The notes under the pieces were generated by a model. It worked only from the letters and a program-made list of their open reading frames with translations. It did no database searches and was not told where the DNA came from. A stretch of 7,154 nt of DNA from assembly GCA_028820945.1 (NCBI GenBank), contig JAPPHW010000154.1:1-7154 (forward strand), written 5' to 3'. Numbering within the stretch: the first letter of the stretch is position 1; the number at the start of each line of letters is the position of its first letter. Both the position numbers and the translations under genes were made by a program. This DNA comes from Defluviicoccus sp. (lineage in GTDB: Bacteria; Pseudomonadota; Alphaproteobacteria; MPNO01). Of the stretch, positions 1-5,003 are shown piece after piece.

Positions 1-2
1 AC

Positions 3-770
3 CCGGCAACGGCGGCCCCGAAGACGGAAGTTACCTTTTGCGTTCAGGGCGTCGTTTCACCAGTCTTGGCGAACGTCTACCTGCACTATGTCCTCGACCT
101 TTGGTTCCAGAAGAAGTGGCGCAGCCGCGAGGTCAGAGGCGACACAATCATCGTGCGGTACGCCGATGATTTCGTGGTAGGGTTTCAGCACAAGCGGGAC
201 GCGGAGCACTTTCTGGAAGCCGTCAAAGAGCGGTTCGGAAGCTTCGAACTGGAAATACACCCCGACAAGACCCGGCTCATTGAGTTCGGAAAGTACGCCC
301 AGGAGCGTCGCCACGGACGTGGGCAGGGTAGACCGGAGACCTTCGATTTTCTGGGCTTCACGCATTACTGCACGGAGACCAGGAAGGGATACTTCCGGTT
401 GGGGCGCAAACCGGTCGCGAAGCGGATGACCCGCACACTGAAACGGCTCAAGGAGGTGTTGCGCAGGTGGATGCACCACGATGTGGTGGATACGGCGAAA
501 TGGCTTGGGAAGGTGGTCAACGGATGGCTGAACTACTTCGCTGTCCCTGGCAGCACCCCATACCTACAACGCTTCATCATCCGCCTGAAGCGGCTGTGGC
601 AAACGATGTTGCGCCACAGGTCGCAGAGGACCCGTTCCCAATGGGGCCTCGTCTCGCGACTCACCACGGCCTACTGGCCCAAGCTGAAAATCCGACACCC
701 GTGGCCAGACCAACGATTTGCCGTCAGCGCTGTCATGGGCGCAACCCAAGGGAGGAGCCTCGTGCCTTAG
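3..770 (+). CDS. ltrA: Group II intron reverse transcriptase/maturase, C-terminal part
   Basis: This is the intron-encoded protein that helps its own intron fold and splice, and copies it into DNA during retrohoming. The frame is open from the window edge to TAG at 768-770, about 256 codons; the N-terminal half lies upstream. Visible elements in order are VVSPVLANVYLHYVLD (RT domain 4, from about 51), the catalytic YADD at 159-170, FDFLGFTHY (RT7), and a maturase (X) domain containing WLNYFAVPGS. No CxxC/HNH endonuclease follows, so it belongs to the endonuclease-less type. The canonical TPQGG expected just before VVSP is not present; the frame reads FCVQG there, after an unusual stretch encoded by about 12-45. 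A TTG at 66 is only an internal codon, not a real start. The stop codon falls in the apical part of domain V. Whether the enzyme is active is uncertain because of the altered RT4 motif. Confidence 0.9.
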   Translation, partial: PATAAPKTEVTFCVQGVVSPVLANVYLHYVLDLWFQKKWRSREVRGDTIIVRYADDFVVGFQHKRDAEHFLEAVKERFGSFELEIHPDKTRLIEFGKYAQERRHGRGQGRPETFDFLGFTHYCTETRKGYFRLGRKPVAKRMTRTLKRLKEVLRRWMHHDVVDTAKWLGKVVNGWLNYFAVPGSTPYLQRFIIRLKRLWQTMLRHRSQRTRSQWGLVSRLTTAYWPKLKIRHPWPDQRFAVSAVMGATQGRSLVP

Positions 771-786
771 CGGGCATGCGAGGATC
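755..786 (+). ncRNA. Group II intron domain V
   Basis: Domain V is the catalytic core hairpin of group II introns. The lower stem pairs GAGCCTCG (755-762) with CGAGGATC (779-786), with one G-A mismatch at the third pair. The upper stem pairs TGCCT (763-767) with GGGCA (772-776) under the tetraloop TAGC, and a two-nucleotide bulge (TG, 777-778) sits on the 3' side as expected. The AGC triad lies at 756-758. The stop codon of the maturase (768-770) is inside this hairpin. Confidence 0.85.
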
Positions 787-789
787 TGC

Positions 790-823
790 GCGGGGGGCGC
801 CGGGTAACCGGCGTCCCTACCGC
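790..823 (+). ncRNA. Group II intron domain VI with branch-point adenosine
   Basis: A hairpin pairs 790-803 with 808-823 around a GTAA (GNRA) tetraloop at 804-807. The unpaired TA at 818-819 gives a bulged A at 819, 7 nt before the proposed 3' end at 826, the usual spacing for the lariat branch point. Its position right after domain V leaves little doubt about the identity. Confidence 0.85.
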
Positions 824-826
824 AAT

Positions 827-1001
827 TGGTCATGAGGCGGACCGCGGGGTCTTCCCGCTGATTGCCGCCCTCGTGGATGACCTGGCTGCATGCCTGGTGG
901 ATGGCGAGCGCCACGCCGGCGGGATTCGAGGCTCCGGGATCGACGATGGCAAGGGCATCCTTGTGGCGGTCGTAGCCTTCGGGGAGATCGGGGAAGCTCA
1001 T
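827..1001 (-). pseudogene. Small orphan gene truncated by the group II intron
   Basis: The minus-strand frame starts at ATG 999-1001 with MSFPDLPEGYDRHKDALAIV and runs 58 codons before it meets the intron end at 826/827. A strong GGAGG lies upstream at good spacing, and the ATG overlaps the TGA of the preceding gene (ATGA), so translation is probably coupled. I do not recognise a family with certainty. The visible part is soluble, without membrane segments or cysteine motifs apart from one Cys. The frame stays open into intron sequence and would stop at about 564, giving a chimera of about 145 residues whose C-terminal part is meaningless antisense of the maturase region. The gene is therefore called broken. 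Its missing 3' end should lie on the far side of the intron, outside the window. Confidence 0.6.
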
Positions 1002-1315
1002 CGGACTGTCCTCCTTACGCCGGCGACAAGGCCTTCGACCATGCCGGCATCGGCGCCGCAGGCTTGGCCCCAGCCGCGGATGTTCCTCTCGAAGTCGTCG
1101 AGCGATCCGAGATGGCTGTCGAAGAATGGGTTCTCGTCGGTCGCGGCCAGCACACAGTTGCCGGAGACGGCGACGTTGGTGATGGCCGGATTGGTCATGG
1201 GCTTGAGACCCAGGAGCCAGCACAGGAACGCCGAGAACATCGGCGAGAGGTGGCCGCGGCGCGGGTCCATGGGGTGCATGGCCGGCGGCGTGCCGGCGGA
1301 ATGCTGAATGGTCAC
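998..1315 (-). CDS. 105-residue orphan protein, coupled to radC
   Basis: The start is GTG at 1313-1315, overlapping the radC stop (GTGA), with AGGGAGG about 7 nt upstream. The stop TGA at 998-1000 overlaps the next ATG. This double overlap is good evidence that the frame is genuinely translated. The N-terminal third reads MDPRRGHLSPMFSAFLCWLL, a mildly hydrophobic segment that is too short and interrupted for a confident membrane helix. The middle has NVAVSGNCVLAATDENPFFD, and the C-terminal half is helical with GSLDDFERNIRGWGQACG. I do not recognise a named domain. Its place directly after radC suggests an accessory role on the same mobile element, but no function can be assigned. Confidence 0.78.
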   Translation of the reverse strand: MTIQHSAGTPPAMHPMDPRRGHLSPMFSAFLCWLLGLKPMTNPAITNVAVSGNCVLAATDENPFFDSHLGSLDDFERNIRGWGQACGADAGMVEGLVAGVRRTVR

Positions 1316-1920
1316 AAGAGGCCCTCCCTGCTGAAGCTGAAGAAACGGTCATGCCCGCAGACCACGTGGTCGTGGATGCGGACTCCCAGCACCTCGCCCA
1401 CCTGCCGGAGCCGGTGGGTGATGTCCACGTCCTCGCGCGAAGGCGAGGGGTCGCCCGAAGGGTGGTTGTGGGTGAAGATGACCCCGGCCGCAGACTCGCG
1501 GATGACGGGGTGGAACACCTCGCGAGGATGGACCACGGACGAAGTGAGGCTGCCCGTGGAGACCCGATGGCGGCGGATCAGCCTGTTCCGGTTGGTCATC
1601 AACAGCACGTCGAAGTGTTCCCGGTATTCGTTCACGTACCGCGGCCGCATGTAGCGGTAAGCGTCATCGGGAGTTCTGACCATCGGAGCGTTCTCGTGCA
1701 CGCAGGCTTCGGCTTCGAGCAGTTGCCGGCCCAGCTCGAAGGCCGCCTTGACCCTCCCGGCCTGCGCCGCGGTGAGTCCGTGGCGCCGCAGTTCCCGGAC
1801 GGTCATCGAGTCGAGGTCGAGCAGGGAAAGGCCCGTGAGCCTGGCCGTCCCGCTCGCGCCGATCAGCGCTTCCATCGGTTTTGGGATTTCCATGGCGTTC
1901 TCTTTCCCGGCCGGAGTCAT
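1312..1920 (-). CDS. radC: RadC family JAB/MPN-domain protein
   Basis: This is a RadC-family protein of 202 residues, close to the family length, common on plasmids, ICEs and phages. The C-terminal JAB1/MPN metalloprotease-like fold carries HNHPSGDPSPS at about residues 151-161, giving H151, H153 and D164, with a candidate glutamate at 101: the JAMM zinc-site pattern. The N-terminal part (about 25-75) resembles the helix-hairpin-helix-like region usual in RadC. The biochemical role of RadC is unsettled; the old DNA-repair assignment is not supported by later work. Two starts are possible. ATG 1920 has GGAGG 9 nt upstream. ATG 1893 begins MEIPKPM and has a purine-rich GGGAAAGAGAA upstream. It leads the coupled trio radC, 105-residue protein and truncated orphan. 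Confidence 0.93.
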   Translation of the reverse strand: MTPAGKENAMEIPKPMEALIGASGTARLTGLSLLDLDSMTVRELRRHGLTAAQAGRVKAAFELGRQLLEAEACVHENAPMVRTPDDAYRYMRPRYVNEYREHFDVLLMTNRNRLIRRHRVSTGSLTSSVVHPREVFHPVIRESAAGVIFTHNHPSGDPSPSREDVDITHRLRQVGEVLGVRIHDHVVCGHDRFFSFSREGLL

Positions 1921-2042
1921 CCGATCCGGCCTCCGGCCCCGTCAGGGGATCAGGCAGTGCAAAATGAGTGCCGGGGAATCGCATCCCGGCGCCGGTGTCG
2001 TGGCCGGGGGCATTGGCAATCTCCATGTGGCTGAAAATGAAA

Positions 2043-2078
2043 GCGCCCCGTCCTGGCCGAATGGCCGGGGCGGGGCGC
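2043..2078 (-). terminator. Probable rho-independent terminator upstream of radC
   Basis: The arms 2043-2058 and 2063-2078 pair almost perfectly (16 bp with two G-U wobbles) around a four-base loop. Read on the minus strand, the stem is followed at once by TTTCATTTTC, a T-rich tract. It would end transcription arriving from the ParB/ATPase side before the radC group. An attenuator is the alternative. Confidence 0.55.
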
Positions 2079-2236
2079 GCAGGGGATGGGGATGCTCGGA
2101 AGGAATGGCCCGGGCGAGGTCGAAAACTTGACGATAGGTGTGTGATCGCCGTCAGGGCCCCGCCGTTCGCGGGCAGCTTCCCGCGTCTCTGGGGCGTGAG
2201 AAGTTCTCTGGGCGGTCTCCTGCGGGCAGAATGAAT

Positions 2237-2272
2237 GCCGGGGCGCGGAACGGCGGCCTCCCGCGCCCCGGC
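2237..2272. repeat. Perfect 12-bp GC inverted repeat
   Basis: GCCGGGGCGCGG (2237-2248) is exactly reverse-complemented at 2261-2272, with a 12-nt loop. No T-tract follows on either strand, so it is not an obvious terminator. A second inverted pair, GGCCGGCC at 2270-2277 and 2291-2298, overlaps its end. The role is unknown. Confidence 0.55.
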
Positions 2273-2381
2273 CGGCCCTCGACCGTAGACGGCCGGCCCC
2301 GGCTCCAGGCGGCGCAGGGGCAAGTCTGTGGGGAAAGGTGGAATGCCGGTCGCCGCAAATGCGCTGCGGCGTCCGTCGGGC

Positions 2382-2463
2382 TCAGGTTGCGGTCTTGGCG
2401 GGATCGCCCGGGGTGACCCGGACGTCCGGGCGGGTGATGGAAATCACCAACGCGCGATTGTCA
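2382..2463 (-). pseudogene. Remnant copy of the 3' end of the GHKL ATPase gene
   Basis: Positions 2400-2460 match 3190-3250 without gaps and with about eight mismatches. They include an identical 31-nt core (2415-2445 against 3205-3235). The same minus-strand frame is preserved: it reads ISITRPDVRVTPGDP here and ISITRPDVRVVLGNP at the ATPase C-terminus, and both frames stop shortly after. Upstream the frame meets a stop at about 2490, and no full-length relative precedes it. It is best explained as the leftover tail of a duplicated or recombined ATPase gene. A short real gene sharing this C-terminal motif is less likely, as no good start is seen. Confidence 0.5.
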
Positions 2464-2569
2464 TGCGCGGATGCGCCGCCGTTGGATCAGTCGTCGGAAC
2501 GGAATCGCATGCGCGGATGGAAACGTTCGACGGCGGGCGATGGTTGCCCTGCGGCGGCGATTGGTTGTC

Positions 2570-2761
2570 TCACCTGGCTGCAACCGCGGCCCAGGCTCCC
2601 AGGTTCGCGGTCGCTTCGGAGTGCAGGCAGTCCTCGCAGACGTTCCAGGTGGCGAGGTCCCCGCGGTCGTTGATCTGAAGATCGAACGCCGGCCGCGTGT
2701 CCCCGCATTCCTCGCATGGCCGGATGTCGAGCGCCCTGGCGGTGATGATGATGTTTTGCAC
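2570..2761 (-). CDS. Small putative zinc-binding protein with two CxxC pairs
   Basis: This is a 63-residue protein starting at GTG 2759-2761 with AGGA about 8 nt upstream. It has the arrangement CEEC (residues 16-19), 22 intervening residues, then CEDC (42-45), the pattern of a small zinc ribbon or treble-clef-like module. No other domain fits in the length. The intervening segment is hydrophilic, and the C-terminus is alanine-rich. It lies 27 nt after the membrane coiled-coil gene on the same strand, so the two are probably co-transcribed. Such proteins may act as protein- or nucleic-acid-binding adaptors, but nothing here identifies the partner. The regular cysteine spacing and the good frame placement argue that it is a real gene. 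Confidence 0.7.
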   Translation of the reverse strand: MQNIIITARALDIRPCEECGDTRPAFDLQINDRGDLATWNVCEDCLHSEATANLGAWAAVAAR

Positions 2762-2788
2762 GGCGCCTGTCCTTTCCGGCGCCGGGCG

Positions 2789-3064
2789 CTAGGTCCGGCC
2801 CTTCAGGGCCGCTTCGAGCACGGCTCCCTGCCTTTCCAGCGCCTCTCCCTGGCGCTGGAGAGCTTCTCCCTGGCGTTCGAGCCCCTGGACCAGGGCCCGG
2901 AGCGCGGTCATGGATTCCGCATGCCGGGCATCCTCGCGCTTCTCGCGCTGATCCCCGGCATGGCCCATCTGCCGGATGCCGTAGAGGATGGCCCCGACCG
3001 CGGCGGCTCCGACGGCGAGTTGACCGGCGGCGATGGCGAGCGTTGCAATCTCGAATCCTGTCAT
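2789..3064 (-). CDS. Single-pass membrane protein with heptad-repeat coiled coil
   Basis: The start is ATG 3062-3064, preceded by GGGAGAAACGAC, a good ribosome-binding site. An in-frame ATG at 3103 lacks one, so the protein is 91 residues. Residues 4-30 (ATLAIAAGQLAVGAAAVGAI) form one membrane helix. A charged stretch (REKREDARHAES) follows, then an almost exact 7-residue repeat, LERQGEA / LQRQGEA / LERQGAV, ending in LEAALKG: a strong coiled coil suited to oligomerisation. The topology is probably N-terminal anchor with a cytoplasmic coil, by analogy with similar small proteins. The gene is not recognised by name. It follows the ATPase gene after a 117-nt gap and precedes the CxxC protein, so it may tether one of them to the membrane, which is inference. 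Confidence 0.75.
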   Translation of the reverse strand: MTGFEIATLAIAAGQLAVGAAAVGAILYGIRQMGHAGDQREKREDARHAESMTALRALVQGLERQGEALQRQGEALERQGAVLEAALKGRT

Positions 3065-3117
3065 GTCGTTTCTCCCTTGTATTCCAATAATGCCAGGACC
3101 CACACCCGGTCAAGCAT
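3061..3117 (-). CDS. Possible 18-codon leader peptide overlapping the membrane gene
   Basis: ATG 3115-3117 opens a frame reading MLDRVWVLALLEYKGETT, which stops in the ATGA overlap with the start of the membrane coiled-coil gene. Such an overlap could couple translation of the two. The ribosome site (GGAG) is only about 2 nt from the ATG, so the call is weak and chance is a real alternative. Confidence 0.22.
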   Translation of the reverse strand: MLDRVWVLALLEYKGETT

Positions 3118-3180
3118 GTCTCCGATGATTGCAGGCCCGCTTCCCAAGTGAGCCGCGGAACCTCGGACGTTCTCCTGACA

Positions 3181-4917
3181 CTATTCGACGGGATTGCCCA
3201 GGACGACCCGGACGTCCGGGCGGGTGATGGAAATCTCCACCTCGCGGTTGCGCGGAACCAGCCAGAAGAGTTCGCGCCGGACGGTTTCGGCGATGGATAT
3301 CTCCAGCGCCGAATCCTCGCTGCACAGGAGCCTGGTGGCGATGTGGAGCGCCTCTTCGTCGAACCGCATGGCCTGGGTGTCCCAACTGTCGGCGTCCGCG
3401 TCGTCGGAGGGCGAGAAGAAGGAGAAGCGCAGCAGTTCCGCGAGCCGATGCGGTTCCAGGGTGCTGTCCGCCGTGACCAGCGGCAGCGCTTCGCCGACCC
3501 AGCACAACTCCTCGCCCGCGAAGGCTAGATCGGCGGGGAGAACGAGCGTGTGGCCCCGGCCGTCTGCGGTCTTGACGGCAAGCGCCATGCGGATCGCGTC
3601 GGGACGGGCCGCCAGCGGGGCGGCGGCTCCCGTCCGCTCGGGCACGGGAAACTCGTGGAGCGGCCACGTCCTGCCGTCGCCGTCGGTGACCTCGGTGTCG
3701 ATGCCCGTGACGCGGTCGAGCCGGTCGTACCAGCCGTAGCCGTTGAGGCGTTTGTCAGCCTCGAAGAGCCCCTCGACCATGCCGGCGCGCTCGGCGGTTC
3801 GCCACAGCGCCTGCGCCTCGGGATCGCAAACCATGACCATCGCATCGGGGCCGGCCGGCGCGGGCTTGGGCGGCTCCCGCCAGTCGTCTATGTCGGCAAT
3901 GCCGGGCCGCCAGGGACGGAGAACCGGCGGCGGCGGCGCGAGGTCGATCCCTGCGTCGCGGGCCCGGCTCCAGTCGGCAAAGGCGGGCCGCGGATCGGAA
4001 TCGGCGGCCATGGCGCGGTAGACCGCCAGGCGCGCCGCCTCGCGCATGTCGGCCAGAAACGCGTTCTCCACGGCTTCCCGGCGCGCCGGCAGCACCAGTT
4101 CCAGGCCAGGGCAGTCCGCGACGTCTGCGCGGACGGACCAGATGCCGTGGTGAACGGTTTCGACCGTGGGCAGGCGGACCGGGACCGTCAGCCCGAAGAA
4201 GTTGAGGTCGGGCTCGAGGTAGCCGCGCCGGAGGTCCCGGTAGACGCCGAAGACGAGGCCGTTCCAGCCCTCGGCGTGGACGGCGCCGTCGAGGAAGGCC
4301 CGGCGTTCAAGCGTCTCGCCTTCGAACGTGACCGGCAGCGGGTAGTGGCGCGCCGCGCTGGCGACCGCGGTGCGGATCATGTCCGCGGAGACCGTGGCCT
4401 GGAACTGCACGGCGGTACCGGATGGATAGGGCGCGGTGTCGTCGTACAGGACTTGGGCGTCGCTGTGGCCCGTGAAATGTTCGGGCAAGAGGTCCACGGA
4501 CCAGCCCTGCCCGACATGGCCGTCCTGCGTGCGCGGCCGCGAGGCGATCCGGCAGCCGCGGTGTGCGAGGCTCAGGATCCCCATGCCGGCGGCGTCCTCG
4601 CGGGCCACCAGGTCGTCGCTCCAGCCGTTCTCGCCGAAGCTCAACAGGACCGCGGGGTTCTGGATGCCGACGCCGTCGTCGGTGACGGTCACGGTGAGGG
4701 GTGTTTCGGACGGCTCGGGCGCGCCGTCGGCAGGCTGGCCGGCGGGTGTGTCTACGGTGACGCGTACGCGGGTGGCGCCGGCACGGCGTGAATTTTGCAG
4801 TCCTTCGACGAATATCTCGTAGAACGAAGATGTAAAAAATCTCGTGACGCGCTTGAGCGCACTGTCGTGGACCCGGGCGCGGATCGTCGCCGCGGGCGGA
4901 ATGGCTGTCTGGGTCAT
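3181..4917 (-). CDS. GHKL-type ATP-binding protein of unknown function
   Basis: This 578-residue protein starts at ATG 4915-4917 with GGAGG 7 nt upstream. The first 120 residues carry the GHKL ATPase signatures: the N-box EGLQN with E38 and N42 in EIFVEGLQNSRRAGA, the G1 box DDGVGI (80-85), and the G2 glycines in GMGILSL (111-117). This Bergerat fold is shared by Hsp90, MutL, gyrase B and histidine kinases. No histidine-kinase dimerisation helix, no TOPRIM and no MutL endonuclease motif is apparent. Residues 120-230 look like the rest of the ATP domain, including HYPLPVTFEGETLE. The remaining 350 residues match no domain I can name. Standing between the ParB-like gene and two small genes, it probably belongs to an element-maintenance or defence-like module. 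This is inferred from position only. Confidence 0.88.
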   Translation of the reverse strand: MTQTAIPPAATIRARVHDSALKRVTRFFTSSFYEIFVEGLQNSRRAGATRVRVTVDTPAGQPADGAPEPSETPLTVTVTDDGVGIQNPAVLLSFGENGWSDDLVAREDAAGMGILSLAHRGCRIASRPRTQDGHVGQGWSVDLLPEHFTGHSDAQVLYDDTAPYPSGTAVQFQATVSADMIRTAVASAARHYPLPVTFEGETLERRAFLDGAVHAEGWNGLVFGVYRDLRRGYLEPDLNFFGLTVPVRLPTVETVHHGIWSVRADVADCPGLELVLPARREAVENAFLADMREAARLAVYRAMAADSDPRPAFADWSRARDAGIDLAPPPPVLRPWRPGIADIDDWREPPKPAPAGPDAMVMVCDPEAQALWRTAERAGMVEGLFEADKRLNGYGWYDRLDRVTGIDTEVTDGDGRTWPLHEFPVPERTGAAAPLAARPDAIRMALAVKTADGRGHTLVLPADLAFAGEELCWVGEALPLVTADSTLEPHRLAELLRFSFFSPSDDADADSWDTQAMRFDEEALHIATRLLCSEDSALEISIAETVRRELFWLVPRNREVEISITRPDVRVVLGNPVE

Positions 4918-4946
4918 GTGGGGCCTCCATGATGGGATGGGAAGAA

Positions 4947-4989
4947 CGCAAGCGCCCCCCCCGGCAGTGTGCGGGGCGGGGCGCTTGCG
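4947..4989 (-). promoter_or_regulatory. Strong GC hairpin between the ParB-like and ATPase genes
   Basis: The arms CGCAAGCGCCCC (4947-4958) and GGGGCGCTTGCG (4978-4989) are exact reverse complements over 12 bp. A further CCCC/GGGG pairing inside leaves a loop of about 10 nt. It occupies half of the 86-nt spacer, ending about 30 nt before the ATPase ATG. Read on the minus strand, only TTCTTCCC follows, a poor terminator tail, so a partial terminator, attenuator or RNA-processing site is more likely. The hairpin at 2043-2078 shares the arm sequence AAGCGCCCC and its complement. Confidence 0.5.
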
Positions 4990-5003
4990 GGCCGGAGGGC
5001 GGT

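Larger units (their letters stand above)
1..826 (+). mobile_element. Group II intron, 3' portion (5' part lies outside the window)
   Basis: The left edge is the 3' part of a bacterial group II intron: the C-terminal part of its reverse transcriptase/maturase ORF, followed by RNA domains V and VI. Domain V begins with GAGCC at 755 and domain VI folds at 790-823 with a bulged A at 819. The 3' splice junction is placed at 826, because the intron would end in the usual A-pyrimidine (AT) 7 nt after the bulged A. The sequence beyond 826 belongs to a minus-strand gene whose reading frame is conserved up to that point, which supports this boundary. The intron therefore lies antisense to the gene it interrupts and could not be spliced from that gene's mRNA. 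The 5' end and domains I-III are not visible, so subclass and completeness cannot be judged. Confidence 0.88.
1921..2569. other. Long intergenic region with hairpins and a gene remnant
   Basis: No convincing gene occupies this stretch. Frames that stay open here give proline/arginine-rich or low-complexity products and have no good ribosome-binding site. It holds a terminator-like hairpin at 2043-2078, a 12-bp GC hairpin at 2237-2272, a GGCCGGCC inverted pair at 2270-2298, and a short decayed copy of the ATPase gene's 3' end around 2382-2463. The promoter of the radC group should lie between 2040 and 1920, but I see no convincing -35/-10 pair. Confidence 0.6.

Noticed and set aside
564..826. 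Minus-strand continuation of the small orphan frame into the intron
   Set aside because: The frame is open only by chance; it is antisense to the maturase C-terminus and domains V/VI, so it is not a native part of the gene.
2128..2133. TTGACG as a possible -35 box on the plus strand
   Set aside because: No acceptable -10 at the proper spacing and no plus-strand gene downstream.
1664..2323. 219-codon minus-strand frame overlapping the start of radC
   Set aside because: Proline/arginine-rich, out of frame with radC, and passes through the terminator-like hairpin; no credible start.
2152..2358. 68-codon minus-strand frame in the long gap
   Set aside because: Proline/arginine-rich composition and overlap with two strong hairpins; no supporting start signal.
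2471..3151. 226-codon plus-strand frame across the CxxC and membrane genes
   Set aside because: Shadow of two minus-strand genes with better ribosome sites and meaningful motifs.
3550..4791. 413-codon open frame on the plus strand opposite the GHKL ATPase
   Set aside because: It is an antisense shadow of a well-supported gene. High GC keeps the opposite frame open; the product has no domain and no ribosome-binding site was seen.
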